DNA of 50,786 nt, taken from assembly GCA_045598975.1 (NCBI GenBank), contig JAZRVE010000076.1, positions 1-50,786 on the forward strand. Direction: 5' to 3'. Below are positions 32,801 through 41,560 of the stretch, piece after piece. The notes beneath the pieces are model-generated. The model searched no databases, was not told where the DNA came from, and worked only from the letters and a program-made list of their open reading frames with translations. Made by a program: the position numbers and the translations under genes. The DNA is from UMGS882 sp045598975 (GTDB taxonomy: Bacteria > Bacillota > Clostridia > Oscillospirales > CAG-382). Position 1 is the first letter of the stretch, and every line of letters starts with the position of its first letter.

Positions 32801-33078
32801 GAGGTGGATGCCTCCCTGTCCAGATCTTCCGGCAGGAAAGCGATCTCGACGCCGTCATCGCAGTCGTGTGCGTTGACGTTGTCGTCAAGATACTCCTTGT
32901 AGGTAATGGAAACCATAAGGTTTGCCATATCGGCAAGGGAATTGAGCGTGTGCGTCGTTTCATCGGCAATTGCGGCGGTATTTTCGGCAGATACCATTGT
33001 TCCCGCAAACGAAGAAACAAGCAGAATCACCGCGAAAAACACGGCAACGACACGGCTCTTGGGCTTTGCTGTTTTCAT
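29833..33078 (-). CDS. giant extracellular solute-binding protein with tandem CBM-like domains
   Basis: A 1081-residue exported protein, more than twice the usual length of a family 1 sugar-binding protein. The signal peptide (1-30) ends VSAEN without a lipobox Cys, so it is not a classic lipoprotein. Two similar beta-sandwich modules follow (about 85-240 and 285-430). Each contains a VPE/IPE strand with F/Y, then RxIxIDGxxPFxEA-like text (RILLIDGKIPFSEA and RAIRINGEYPFREA), reminiscent of CBM6/35-type carbohydrate modules. A helical segment (430-590) leads to the binding protein proper (about 610-1081: ISIxVW-type strand, MDADPVGMG, GVVAYGLPSTIDFPMLFYRKDVF, GVEKEDGTIDH). The start at 33078 has AGGAGG 9-10 bases upstream; a 47-codon extension crosses the promoter leader. 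Confidence 0.88.
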   Translation of the reverse strand: MKTAKPKSRVVAVFFAVILLVSSFAGTMVSAENTAAIADETTHTLNSLADMANLMVSITYKEYLDDNVNAHDCDDGVEIAFLPEDLDREASTSLVGEPAKEKYVLNEGTVNESEKTAYTYTTSNDGRIVFNVTVPETAMYSIALDYYPIEGNGSTIERILLIDGKIPFSEARYMNFTRVWRDLEAEGYSVADRTFKLDVNKNEMRPVKYEKPRWRSQYLSDSQTFYEEPFKFFLKEGEHTIAFESASEPLKFADIRLCKAQTLPTYEEYLASHADAKPVSADISITVNAETPYETSEQVIYAMNDRTSAATVPQSTKATLLNTIGGNGGDKWKLTGQWISWEVDIPESGFYCIIPRFKQTVSAGLFASRAIRINGEYPFREAHNLQFKFGSDWQTGRLNDGTTEFVFYLEKGKNVIEMEAVLGRMATVLQTIDDSTDRLNEYYRKILMITGTDPDEYTDYQFSKLIPDVLRGMRAEAELLYQTSADMEAIIGQKGENTVILDRVAYLLDIMGNDQDKIAVNLDAYKSNIGSLGTWLLNTMSQPLQLDYLLIQPAENTKVPQADAGFFESFLHEINSFIQSFFVDYNSMGSSVSIADMGDNSIEVWITTGRDQANIMRQMVDDSFTAQYGVSVNLKLIAAGTLLPATLAGTGPDVSMDADPVGMGIRDAVVPLNYFENTDNYMDVEGYEHVLGFSEVKKLFNEESFVPLTVLDPDKREFVGEVLPIEEDDGAEFKVVNGVERNGVVAYGLPSTIDFPMLFYRKDVFVQLGLEVPETWDDVENVIRALSEHQLEMGVTSTLHQIRMYQTGTEWFKSCYDYEDYDTIDYNSRDYLRTVGIESNLGSNKALDAFQRMTEWFTLYGQPVAFDFANRFRTGELPIAISSFMSYNQMKCFAPEISGLWEFVQLPGVEKEDGTIDHTTPITVGAVCMMKDATKDLAPGEDVTESRRAINSWKYLQWWVGTEAQERFGKEQVAIMGTAAKYASANVEALKGQSWTAQEKRNLDQQFKSLKGTPMSPGNYIVARYTNFAFYAVVDGTEVASEAMLGYVDDIDNELTRKRVEYGFLTADDYKASIGLNEAES

Positions 33079-33181
33079 ATTGCTGACGTCCTCCTGATAC
33101 AAGAATTTGCAGAGATTTTTACGGCAATGCATACGCCGGAATGGCATAAAAAGGCGCAAAAATACCCAAATACATACAATA

Positions 33182-33210
33182 AATATAACATCCCTTTCGG
33201 CATTTGTCAA
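33182..33210 (-). promoter_or_regulatory. promoter of the seven-gene carbohydrate operon
   Basis: On the minus strand a consensus -35 TTGACA (complement of 33205-33210) and a -10 TATATT (complement of 33182-33187) are 17 bases apart. The predicted start near 33175 gives a leader of about 97 bases before the binding-protein start. Confidence 0.85.
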
Positions 33211-33238
33211 GAGTGACAATTTTCGGAATCAAAACTTG

Positions 33239-33282
33239 TCGAAAACTTATAAAAACGCAAAAAAGATATCAAAGTTTTTCGA
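33239..33282. promoter_or_regulatory. dyad upstream of the carbohydrate operon promoter
   Basis: TCGAAAACTT (33239-33248) and AAGTTTTTCGA (33272-33282) form an imperfect inverted repeat centred about 50 bases upstream of the -35 box. A nearby direct repeat AAAACTT shares part of it. This is a plausible activator or repressor site, but the A/T-rich background makes chance a real alternative. Confidence 0.3.
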
Positions 33283-33393
33283 TAATACATTCATAAATTA
33301 TTATTTTTTCATACATTTCACAAAATACGACGATCTTACCGGAAACAATACATTACGTTTTGCCGCATCCCTCTGTTCAAGCGGCTTTTTAAG

Positions 33394-33440
33394 TAAAAAA
33401 ATAAAGTTGTCTGTTTGTTTTATTTATCCAGACAACTTTA
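33394..33440 (-). terminator. terminator of the recG-uvrA-ABC-F operon
   Basis: TAAAGTTGTCTG (33402-33413) pairs perfectly with CAGACAACTTTA (33429-33440) over a 15-base loop. On the minus strand the stem is followed by ATTTTTTTAC. It lies 130 bases beyond the stop of the ABC-F gene. Confidence 0.85.
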
Positions 33441-33570
33441 CTATTTTATCAATTATTCATGATTGCTCGGAAATCTTGTTTTTTAAGCCGTGAAATTTTG
33501 CAACGTTTTTGTTGATTATGCACAAATTTCATGCGAAATTTTCTACGCATTGTCGAATTGATAAAAACCC

Positions 33571-35472
33571 TTACAACAGAGCCTCCAATGCTTCATACAG
33601 CACTTCCAGTTCACGGTTTGCCGCATCGGCACGTTCCGCAAGTTCCTGCAAACGCGTATAATCGCTTCCGCATTTCTCCTGCTCGGCCGCGTTTTCGGCA
33701 AGTTCGCTCTCCAATTCCTCAATGCGCGCTTCGGTTTCCGCACGCTTCTTCTCTTCCCGGCGCGCACGGCTCTTTTCTTCTTTGGAACGCAGATACGCGC
33801 TCTTGCCGCTGCCGTCTTCCCCATCCGTTTCCGCCGGAGCATCAAGGCGTGTTCCCGTCCTTTTTGCGAGATATTCCTCGTAGCCGCCCTCGAAAACACT
33901 GCATCCCGCGCGTTCCATCGAGAGGATACGGTTAGCGAGTTTGCGGATGAAATAGCGGTCGTGCGAAACGGCGAGCAGGGTGCCCTTATAGTCAGCAAGC
34001 GCCTGTTCCAGCACCTCGCGCGACGGCGCATCAAGGTGGTTGGTGGGCTCATCGAGGATAAGCACGTCGCTCTTTTCGAGCATGAGCTTGGCGAACGTCA
34101 GCCTTGCTTTTTCTCCGCCGGACAGGACGCTTATCTGTTTGAAAACGTCATCCGCCGTAAAGCGGAAGGAAGCGAGCGCCGAACGTATCTGCGTCTGCGT
34201 TTTGTCCGGGAAGCAGTCCCACAGCTCGTCAAGTACCGTGTTATGCTCATTCAGCCCCTGCTGCTCCTGATCGTAGTAGCCGATGCGCAGTCCTTCCGCA
34301 TAGACAAAGCGTCCCTCATCCGCCGCCACTTTTCCGCAGAGGATTTTGAGCAGCGTTGATTTGCCGATGCCGTTCTCTCCGAGGATGAACATCCGGTCTT
34401 TTCCGTGTACGCCGAAGGAAAGACGGCTGAACAGCGGATTGCCCGGATAGCTTTTGGCAAGCTCGCAGACTTCGAGCAGTTTATGCGGCGTCTTGACGGT
34501 ATCGTCTGTCTCAAAGCGGAATTTGATGTTCTGCGGCGCATCTTTCGGCTTTTCGAGCTTTTCCATGCGGTCAATGGCTTTGAGACGGCTTTCGGCGGCG
34601 ATGATATTGCGCTCGCGGTTCCAGCGGCGCTGATTTTCCACGAAGGCTTCCAGACGGGCGATCTCTTTCTGCTGGATCTCGTAATGCTTGACGTCGTTTT
34701 TACGGTCTTCTTCCTTGCGTTTTACGTACTCGCTGTAAGCGCAGGAATAGAGTTTCCCTTCCCCGTTTTCGATTTCGTATGTCTTTTGTGTGACGGTGTC
34801 GAGGAAATAGCGGTCATGCGACACCACGAGCACCGTCTTTTTATACTGCCGCAGAAAGGTTTCAAGCCACTCCGTCGCGGCAATATCGAGATGGTTCGTC
34901 GGCTCGTCGAGCACCAGAATATCCGGTTCGGACAACAAAAGCTTTGACAGGGCAAGCCTCGTTTTCTGTCCGCCGGAAAACTGCGAGACCCGCTTGTCCC
35001 ATTCGTCTTTTCCGAAGCCGAGCGACGAAAGCATGGACTGTACGCGGCTTTTATACTGATACCCACCGCGTGCCTTGAAGGATTCTTCGAGCCGTGTGTA
35101 CCGTGCGGCAAGCGACAGATGTTCCTCCTGCGTGCGGGTGCCGTCATTCATGTCTTTTTCGAGCTCTGCCAGTTTCTTTTCGTCCGTTACGAGCGTCGGG
35201 AACGAGAGATACATTTCGTCGAGCAGGTTGTTTTCGGAATCAAGTCCCGTATTCTGCTCCAAAAAGCCGAGCGTCAGGCTCGGAGAGCGGAACACATCGC
35301 CGTTCGTCGGCGGTATCAGACCGCATATAATTTTAAGAAAGAGAGATTTTCCGGCGCCGTTGACGCCGACCACGCCTATCTTTTCTCCGGCGTTTACGCC
35401 GAGTGAGAGCCCGTTTAGTATCACGTCCGTTCCGAACTCCATCGTTACGTCGGAAGCGCTCAAAATGATCAA
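33571..35472 (-). CDS. ABC-F family ATP-binding protein
   Basis: A 633-residue soluble protein with two ABC ATPase domains and no membrane part, the class that acts on ribosomes in translation control or antibiotic protection. Walker A motifs are GVNGAGKSL (about 36-44) and GENGIGKST (about 365). Signatures are SGGQKTRLALSKLLL and SGGEKARLTFAKLML, and both Walker B regions read LDEPTNHLD. The linker is basic, and the C-terminus (560-633) is a Lys/Glu-rich coiled coil. The start is TTG at 35472, fixed by GAGGAG 8 bases upstream and a 4-base TTGA overlap with the uvrA stop. It may be housekeeping (YdiF/Uup-like) or a protection factor; sequence alone does not decide. Confidence 0.94.
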   Translation of the reverse strand: MIILSASDVTMEFGTDVILNGLSLGVNAGEKIGVVGVNGAGKSLFLKIICGLIPPTNGDVFRSPSLTLGFLEQNTGLDSENNLLDEMYLSFPTLVTDEKKLAELEKDMNDGTRTQEEHLSLAARYTRLEESFKARGGYQYKSRVQSMLSSLGFGKDEWDKRVSQFSGGQKTRLALSKLLLSEPDILVLDEPTNHLDIAATEWLETFLRQYKKTVLVVSHDRYFLDTVTQKTYEIENGEGKLYSCAYSEYVKRKEEDRKNDVKHYEIQQKEIARLEAFVENQRRWNRERNIIAAESRLKAIDRMEKLEKPKDAPQNIKFRFETDDTVKTPHKLLEVCELAKSYPGNPLFSRLSFGVHGKDRMFILGENGIGKSTLLKILCGKVAADEGRFVYAEGLRIGYYDQEQQGLNEHNTVLDELWDCFPDKTQTQIRSALASFRFTADDVFKQISVLSGGEKARLTFAKLMLEKSDVLILDEPTNHLDAPSREVLEQALADYKGTLLAVSHDRYFIRKLANRILSMERAGCSVFEGGYEEYLAKRTGTRLDAPAETDGEDGSGKSAYLRSKEEKSRARREEKKRAETEARIEELESELAENAAEQEKCGSDYTRLQELAERADAANRELEVLYEALEALL

Positions 35473-38318
35473 TTCTTTTTCTCCTCTGCAAGCGGTTTCA
35501 AAATCTTCTTCAAATACTGCCCGGTATACGATGCCTTACACTTCGCGACCTGCTCCGGTGTGCCGCAGGCGATGAGTGTGCCGCCACGGTCGCCGCCCTC
35601 GGGACCGAGGTCGATGAGATAGTCGGCTGTCTTGATGACGTCGAGATTGTGTTCGATGACAAGCACCGAATTGCCGAGATCGACAAGCCTTTCGAGAACA
35701 TTGAGAAGTTGTTCCACGTCCGCACTGTGAAGTCCCGTTGTCGGCTCGTCAAGAATATACAGCGTCTTGCCCGTTCCCATGCGGGAAAGCTCCGTTGCAA
35801 GTTTGACGCGCTGTGCCTCTCCGCCCGAAAGCGTGGTCGATGACTGTCCGATCTTGATATACCCGAGTCCGACGTCCTGCAAAGTTTTCAATTTGCGGTA
35901 AATCTTCGGGAGGTTGGCAAAAAACTCGCATCCCTCGTCCACCGTCATGCCAAGCACGTCGGCAATGCTCTTGCCCTTGTACTTAACTTCAAGTGTCTCT
36001 CGGTTATAGCGCTTGCCGTGGCAGGTGTCGCAAGTCACGTATACGTCCGGCAGAAAGTGCATCTCGATTTTCAGTGTGCCGTCGCCCTGACATGCCTCAC
36101 AGCGGCCGCCTTTGAGATTGAAGGAAAAGCGATCCTGCCCGAATGCGCGGATCTTGGCGTCCGGCGTCTGGGCAAAGAGAGCGCGGATCTCGGTAAAGAG
36201 CCCGGTATAGGTGGCGGGATTGGAGCGCGGCGTACGCCCGATCGGCGACTGGTCGATATGGATGACCTTGTCGAGATATTCAATGCCCTGCACGTCGTCG
36301 CAGTTCGCGGTGCATGCCGCCGTGGAACGGCTGAGCCGCTGTGTCAGCACCGGCATGAGGATGCCGTTGACAAGCGAGCTTTTTCCGGAGCCCGACACGC
36401 CCGTCACGCAGGTAAACAGACCGAGCGGGATATCGACGTTTATATTTTTTAAGTTATGCTCCCGTGCGCCGACGACGCGCAAGAAATTTCCGTTGCCCCT
36501 GCGGCGTTCGGCAGGAACGGCGATCTTGCGTCTTCCGGCAAGGAAATCCGCCGTGGCGCTTCCCTTTTTCTTCATGACTTCCTCCGGCGTACCGCTCGCG
36601 ACGATATAGCCGCCGTGAATGCCGGCGCCGGGACCGATGTCCACGATATAATCCGCCTCGCGCATAGTCTCCTCGTCGTGCTCGACGACGATAAGCGTAT
36701 TGCCGAGATCACGCAGACGTTTGAGGGTAGCGATAAGCTTATCGTTATCGCGCTGATGCAAGCCGATGGACGGCTCGTCCAGAATGTACAGCACCCCCAT
36801 CAGCGAAGAGCCGATCTGCGTTGCCAGACGGATGCGCTGGCTTTCGCCGCCGGAAAGAGAGCCCGACTTGCGTGCAAGTGTCAGGTATTCAAGTCCCACA
36901 CTGCACAGAAAACCGAGCCGCTCGCGTATCTCTTTGAGGATATCGCCCGCGATGACGGCGTTCTGATCGGCAAGCGTGAGGGTGTCGAAAAAGGCACGGC
37001 TCTTTTCCACCGACATCTCGCAAACCTCGTTGATATTCAGATCTCCGATGGTAACGGCAAGTGCCTCGTTTTTGAGCCGTTTGCCCTTACAGACCGGGCA
37101 CTCGACTGTCTCCATGAACTGCTCGTAGTATTCGTGCTGTTCGGGATTGCTTTCGCACTGCTCGTAGCGGCGCTTCATATCGTTGATGATGCCGCCGAAA
37201 TTGAGCGGATAGCCGTGATAGGAATAGCGGATGGTGGTACCGTCGCCGTAGAGAAGCATCTGCATGGCCTTTTCCGGCATCTTTTCAAGCGGTGTGTGAA
37301 TGGAGCATCCGAACGGCTCCAACACCTGCGAAATGCCGACTGCACTCCACGATTTGTCGGTGATGCTTTTAAAGCCGTTGCAGACGCAGGCGCCGCCGGC
37401 GAGAGAGAGCGTTTTATCGGGAAACAGCTTATCGACGGAAAACTCGAACGTCTCGCCCAAGCCGTCGCAGGCGGGGCAGGCACCGAAGGGGCTGTTGAAG
37501 GAAAACAGACGCGGCTCCAATTCTCCGAGACTGATATTATGTTCCACACACGCGAAATTCTGCGAGTACATCCACTCTTTTTTGCCGTCCACCTCCCCTT
37601 CCGAAAGGGCGATAACAACAAGACCGCCCGACTTCTTGCAGGCGTTTTCCACAGAGTCCGAAAGCCTTGTTCGGATATCTTCCTTCATGGCAAGTCTGTC
37701 GACAACGATTTCGATGGTATGGCGCGTATTCTTGTCAAGCTCGATATTATCCGAAAGATTGAGCACCGTCCCGTCAACCCGTACGCGGGCATATCCGCTC
37801 TTGACGAGGTCTGCGAACAGCTTTGCGTGCGTACCCTTTTTCCCCTTGACAACGGGCGACAGCACGTAAAAGCGCGTTCCATCCGGCAAGGTCAGTATCT
37901 CATCAAGAATGCTGTCGATGGTACGCTTGACGATCTCCTTGCCGCAGATGGGACAGTGCGGCGTACCGCACCGCGCGTAAAGGAGGCGCAGATAGTCGTA
38001 TATCTCCGTCACCGTGCCAACCGTCGAACGCGGGTTCTTGGAGGTCGTTTTCTGATCGATGGAAATGGCGGGCGAAAGTCCCTCGATCCGGTCTACGTCC
38101 GGCTTATCGAGTTGTCCCAAAAACATACGCGCATACGCCGAGAGGGATTCCACAAAGCGCCGGTGTCCTTCCGCGTAGATGGTATCAAACGCAAGAGAGG
38201 ATTTGCCTGAGCCGGAAAGCCCCGTAAACACCACAAGTTTATCCCGTGGTATGGTCACGTCCACGTTTTTTAAGTTGTTTTCCCGTGCACCGTATACTTT
38301 GATATATTTGTTTATCAT
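35469..38318 (-). CDS. uvrA: excinuclease ABC subunit A
   Basis: The damage-recognition ATPase of nucleotide excision repair, which works with UvrB and UvrC. It has 949 residues, a normal length. Visible are the first Walker A TGLSGSGKSSL (about 32-42), the zinc-binding CPICGKEI region near 120, the family-typical HRRFVESLSAYARMFLGQL, two signatures (GSLSGGESQRIRLATQIGS and TTLSGGEAQRVKLATELS), the second Walker A TGVSGSGKSSLV and a CEACQGDGTLKIEMHFLPDVYV segment. The start overlaps the recG stop as ATGA. uvrB and uvrC are not in the window. Confidence 0.98.
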   Translation of the reverse strand: MINKYIKVYGARENNLKNVDVTIPRDKLVVFTGLSGSGKSSLAFDTIYAEGHRRFVESLSAYARMFLGQLDKPDVDRIEGLSPAISIDQKTTSKNPRSTVGTVTEIYDYLRLLYARCGTPHCPICGKEIVKRTIDSILDEILTLPDGTRFYVLSPVVKGKKGTHAKLFADLVKSGYARVRVDGTVLNLSDNIELDKNTRHTIEIVVDRLAMKEDIRTRLSDSVENACKKSGGLVVIALSEGEVDGKKEWMYSQNFACVEHNISLGELEPRLFSFNSPFGACPACDGLGETFEFSVDKLFPDKTLSLAGGACVCNGFKSITDKSWSAVGISQVLEPFGCSIHTPLEKMPEKAMQMLLYGDGTTIRYSYHGYPLNFGGIINDMKRRYEQCESNPEQHEYYEQFMETVECPVCKGKRLKNEALAVTIGDLNINEVCEMSVEKSRAFFDTLTLADQNAVIAGDILKEIRERLGFLCSVGLEYLTLARKSGSLSGGESQRIRLATQIGSSLMGVLYILDEPSIGLHQRDNDKLIATLKRLRDLGNTLIVVEHDEETMREADYIVDIGPGAGIHGGYIVASGTPEEVMKKKGSATADFLAGRRKIAVPAERRRGNGNFLRVVGAREHNLKNINVDIPLGLFTCVTGVSGSGKSSLVNGILMPVLTQRLSRSTAACTANCDDVQGIEYLDKVIHIDQSPIGRTPRSNPATYTGLFTEIRALFAQTPDAKIRAFGQDRFSFNLKGGRCEACQGDGTLKIEMHFLPDVYVTCDTCHGKRYNRETLEVKYKGKSIADVLGMTVDEGCEFFANLPKIYRKLKTLQDVGLGYIKIGQSSTTLSGGEAQRVKLATELSRMGTGKTLYILDEPTTGLHSADVEQLLNVLERLVDLGNSVLVIEHNLDVIKTADYLIDLGPEGGDRGGTLIACGTPEQVAKCKASYTGQYLKKILKPLAEEKKN

Positions 38319-40405
38319 CCGTCGATACGTTCCTTTCCGATTTCCGTTTGCAATGCCTGCTCGGCTTCCGCTTTGGCGAGCAGCATGAGTTCCATATCCG
38401 CCGTCACGCTCGCGAGCTTAAAGGAAAACGCGCCGCTTTGTTTCTTGCCGAAATATTCGCCCGGTCCGCGAAGTTCAAGGTCTTTTTCGGCGATGACGAA
38501 GCCGTCCGTCGTATCACACAGCACCTGCAAGCGCTTCTTGCAGTCCGATTCGCCGTCGCCCTTTCCGACAAGCGGCGACATGAGGATACAATATGCCTTG
38601 TCAGAGCCTCTGCCGACGCGTCCGCGAAGCTGATGCAGTTGGGAAAGCCCGAAACGCTCTGCGTTTTCCACAAGCATGATGACGGCGTTCGGCACGTTGA
38701 CACCGACCTCGATGACCGTCGTGGAGACAAGGACGTCGATCTCCCCTTTTGAAAAACGGAGCATGATGTCGTCCTTTTCCGATTGCTTCATTTTGCCGTG
38801 GATGTACGCGACGCAAACGTCGCCGAGCGGCGATTTTTCAAGTTTTTTGCAGTATTCCTTTGCCGATTTGAGATCGTTATCCGCCGTCATTTCCTCTTCC
38901 GGCTTCTGCTCGGCAAGCGGACATACGATATACGCCTGTTTGCCGTCATCCACCGCTTTTCGGATAAACGAAAGCACCCGTTTGCGCTTGTCTTCGCCCA
39001 CAGCGAACGTTTCGACCGGCTGACGCCCGACGGGCATTTGCCGTATGACGCTGATATCGAGATCGCAGTATAAAATCAGGGCAAGCGTTCTCGGGATGGG
39101 CGTTGCCGACATGACGACGGTGTGCGGCATGAGATATGCGGATTTGGTTTCCAGCGTTTTGCGCTGCATGACACCGAAACGGTGCTGTTCATCGGTAACG
39201 GCAAGCGCAAGATCGTGAAACACGACATTTTCTTCCAAAAGCGCATGCGTGCCGATGACGACGTCGGCTTCCCCGCCTTCGATCAAGGCAAGCGTCTCCC
39301 GCTTTTCAGACGCCTTCATGCCGCCGACGAGAAGCACCGTGCGGATGCCGAACGGCGCAAGCCTCTTTCCGATCTCCTCGTAATGCTGTCTTGCCAGAAT
39401 GCCTGTCGGCGCCATCAGCACAGACTGACAGTGATTCTTTGCGCAGGCATACAGCGCCGCGCAGGCAACGACCGTTTTGCCGCTTCCCACGTCGCCCTGC
39501 ACAAGGCGCATGGCAGGCGGCACGGTGTCGGGCAGAGCGCCATCGTCATCCGTCGGAGACGACATATGCGTCATATCTTTCAAAATGTCTTGTATGGCAT
39601 GCTTCTGGGCAGACGTCAGCGTAAACGGGAGCGTCGCCGTAAAAGATTTCATATCCGGGTAACACAGACGGCGTGCCGTGCCCTCCCGTCTTCCCTTTGA
39701 GAGAAAAAGCGCCTTATAGGAAAACTGATACAATTCGTCAAACGCGAGCCGTCTGCGGGATGCCGCAAGTTCTTCGGCACTCCCCGGAAAATGGATGCCG
39801 CGCAAAGCGTCGGCAAGCGGGATAAGCCCGCACCGGACGCGCATTTCCTCGGGATAGGGATCGACGATCTCATCGAGACACAGCGCAAGCGCCTGCTTGA
39901 CGGAAGAAGACACGATCTTCTGCGTCAGCCCGGCACACAGCGGATAGACCGGCAGAAACGGATCGAGCGTGAGCGCCTCGCTGTACGGCTCAAAATCCGG
40001 CGTTGTCAGCGAAAGACCGCCCGGCGCAAACTTCAATTCCCCGTAAAAGCGGAAACGCCGCCCGACCGTAAAGGTATTTTTCAGATATTCCGCGTTAAAA
40101 AACGTGATCTTGACGGAGCCGGTATCGTCCGCCGCCGAAAAATGCTGTACCGTCATGGCGCGTCCCGTGGCTTTTGACTTGATACGGTGGGAAGAAAAAG
40201 CGGAAACCACTTCCAGCACGAAAGCCGCACACGTACCGTCCGGTGTGGAGAACAGTTCGGCGATATGCGATCTGTCCTCATAGGCGCGCGGATAAAACGC
40301 GATCAGGTCTCCGAGCGTGTGCACGTCAAGCCCGGCAAACAGCTTCTCGCGTTTGGTGCTGATCCCGTTTAATACCGTAAGCGGACGGGTAGCGGCACTT
40401 TCCAC
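38315..40405 (-). CDS. recG: ATP-dependent DNA helicase RecG
   Basis: A branch-migrating helicase that reverses stalled forks and processes Holliday junctions. It has 696 residues. The N-terminal wedge/OB domain (about 60-150, DGTCAAFVLEVVSAF, FNAEYLKNTFTVGRRF) leads to a superfamily 2 motor with Walker A QGDVGSGKTVVA, the DEQH box VTDEQHRFGV, SATPIPRTLAL, and the C-terminal LHQLRGRVGRGSDKAYCIL. The start codon is GTG at 40405, with GGGAGG 7 bases upstream. It lies 27 bases after the RNA methyltransferase and overlaps uvrA, so repair genes are transcribed together. Confidence 0.97.
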   Translation of the reverse strand: MESAATRPLTVLNGISTKREKLFAGLDVHTLGDLIAFYPRAYEDRSHIAELFSTPDGTCAAFVLEVVSAFSSHRIKSKATGRAMTVQHFSAADDTGSVKITFFNAEYLKNTFTVGRRFRFYGELKFAPGGLSLTTPDFEPYSEALTLDPFLPVYPLCAGLTQKIVSSSVKQALALCLDEIVDPYPEEMRVRCGLIPLADALRGIHFPGSAEELAASRRRLAFDELYQFSYKALFLSKGRREGTARRLCYPDMKSFTATLPFTLTSAQKHAIQDILKDMTHMSSPTDDDGALPDTVPPAMRLVQGDVGSGKTVVACAALYACAKNHCQSVLMAPTGILARQHYEEIGKRLAPFGIRTVLLVGGMKASEKRETLALIEGGEADVVIGTHALLEENVVFHDLALAVTDEQHRFGVMQRKTLETKSAYLMPHTVVMSATPIPRTLALILYCDLDISVIRQMPVGRQPVETFAVGEDKRKRVLSFIRKAVDDGKQAYIVCPLAEQKPEEEMTADNDLKSAKEYCKKLEKSPLGDVCVAYIHGKMKQSEKDDIMLRFSKGEIDVLVSTTVIEVGVNVPNAVIMLVENAERFGLSQLHQLRGRVGRGSDKAYCILMSPLVGKGDGESDCKKRLQVLCDTTDGFVIAEKDLELRGPGEYFGKKQSGAFSFKLASVTADMELMLLAKAEAEQALQTEIGKERIDG

Positions 40406-40432
40406 TTTATTTCCTCCCGTTGATTCTTTTGA

Positions 40433-41554
40433 TTATCTTTTGAAATACTGATAGCATCGGCATGGGATCATGCCGTTATAGAGCTTGCGGACTTTATCGG
40501 CTTTCCGGCCGTACAGCGCTTCAAACTCTTCTTCCGAGGTGATGATATAGATCTGCCACGGCGAAAAATCACGATAGGCCTGTCCGAGCTTCCGGTACAG
40601 TTCACGTGCCGCACGCACGCTTTCCAACCGCTCTCCGTAAGGGGGATTTGCGATAATGGTGGTACGCACGTCGTCTTTTTTCAAGTCAAGCGCGTTCATG
40701 TGCCGGAACGAAACGAATTTGTCCATGCGTGCACGACCTGCGTTCGCTTTGGCGATGGCAAGCACGCTCTCGTCCACGTCACTGCCGACAGCACGGAACG
40801 GCACGTCGGTACGGATGCTTTCCATGGCTTCTTCGCGTGCGTTTTTCCAGATGTTTCCCGGCAGAAACGCATACTGTTCCGCCGCAAAATGACGGTACAG
40901 ACCCGGCGCCGTGTGCGTCATCTGCATTGCCGCTTCCAGCACGATGGTGCCGGAGCCGCAGAACGGATCCCATAACCGCACGTCCTCCCGCAGATGCGAG
41001 ATTTTCACAAGCGCCGCCGCAAGCGTTTCGCGGATGGGCGCCTCCCCCGCTTCGGTGCGGTAGCCGCGCTTGTGGAGCGTGACGCCGCTTGTGTCGATCA
41101 TAACGGACGCCACATCATCGAGAATAAGGAACTCTACGGTATATTTTGTCCCCGTCTCCGCAAACCAATCGGTGCGATAGGAGTTTTTCAGCCGCTCGAC
41201 GATGGCTTTTTTGATAATGCTCTGACAGTCCGGCACGGAATGGAGCGCTGAATGGACAGCGTGTCCCTTAACGGGAAAAGCGTCGTTTTTGCCGATAAAG
41301 TCCTCCCACGGCAAAGCCTTGACACCGTCAAACAGAGCCGTAAACGTATCGGCGGGAAAACGCCCGAGCTCGATGAGCACACGCTCGGCGCAGGAGGAAC
41401 GGATGTTGGCACGGGCAAGAACGTTCTCGTCCCCCGTAAAGTATACGCGCCCGTCAATTGTGCCCGTGCGTTTGCCGCCGCAGAGGTCGATCTCCTCGCC
41501 GACGAATTTTTCAAGCCCGAACAGGCAGGGCGCCGCAAAAGAATATTCCGCCAT
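40433..41554 (-). CDS. THUMP-domain class I RNA methyltransferase (RlmL N-terminal/YpsC family)
   Basis: A 373-residue SAM-dependent methyltransferase of the group that makes N2-methylguanosine in 23S rRNA. The N-terminal ferredoxin-like and THUMP domains (about 1-160) bind RNA. The catalytic domain has LWDPFCGSGTIVLEAAMQ (SAM loop, about 196-213) and the NPPYGERL motif near 292, which contacts the target base. The B. subtilis homologue is YpsC. The start at 41554 is acceptable, with GGAG rather far (12 bases). It is third in the operon leading to recG. Confidence 0.92.
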   Translation of the reverse strand: MAEYSFAAPCLFGLEKFVGEEIDLCGGKRTGTIDGRVYFTGDENVLARANIRSSCAERVLIELGRFPADTFTALFDGVKALPWEDFIGKNDAFPVKGHAVHSALHSVPDCQSIIKKAIVERLKNSYRTDWFAETGTKYTVEFLILDDVASVMIDTSGVTLHKRGYRTEAGEAPIRETLAAALVKISHLREDVRLWDPFCGSGTIVLEAAMQMTHTAPGLYRHFAAEQYAFLPGNIWKNAREEAMESIRTDVPFRAVGSDVDESVLAIAKANAGRARMDKFVSFRHMNALDLKKDDVRTTIIANPPYGERLESVRAARELYRKLGQAYRDFSPWQIYIITSEEEFEALYGRKADKVRKLYNGMIPCRCYQYFKR

Positions 41555-41560
41555 AATTTC

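Larger units (their letters stand above)
33079..33570. other. 492-base intergenic region between two minus-strand operons
   Basis: It holds the terminator of the recG-uvrA-ABC-F unit (33394-33440), an A/T-rich stretch with a TCGAAAACTT/AAGTTTTTCGA dyad (33239-33282), and the promoter (33182-33210) and a leader of about 100 bases of the carbohydrate operon. No convincing gene is seen on either strand. Confidence 0.75.

Noticed and set aside
33220..33400. Catabolite-repression (cre) site ahead of the carbohydrate operon
   Set aside because: No stretch matches the WTGNAARCGNWWWCA pattern well enough in the A/T-rich upstream region.
36456..38210. 584-codon plus-strand open frame opposite uvrA
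   Set aside because: It lies entirely antisense to an unmistakable uvrA, has no recognisable motif, and is the kind of long shadow frame that arises opposite GC-biased third positions.
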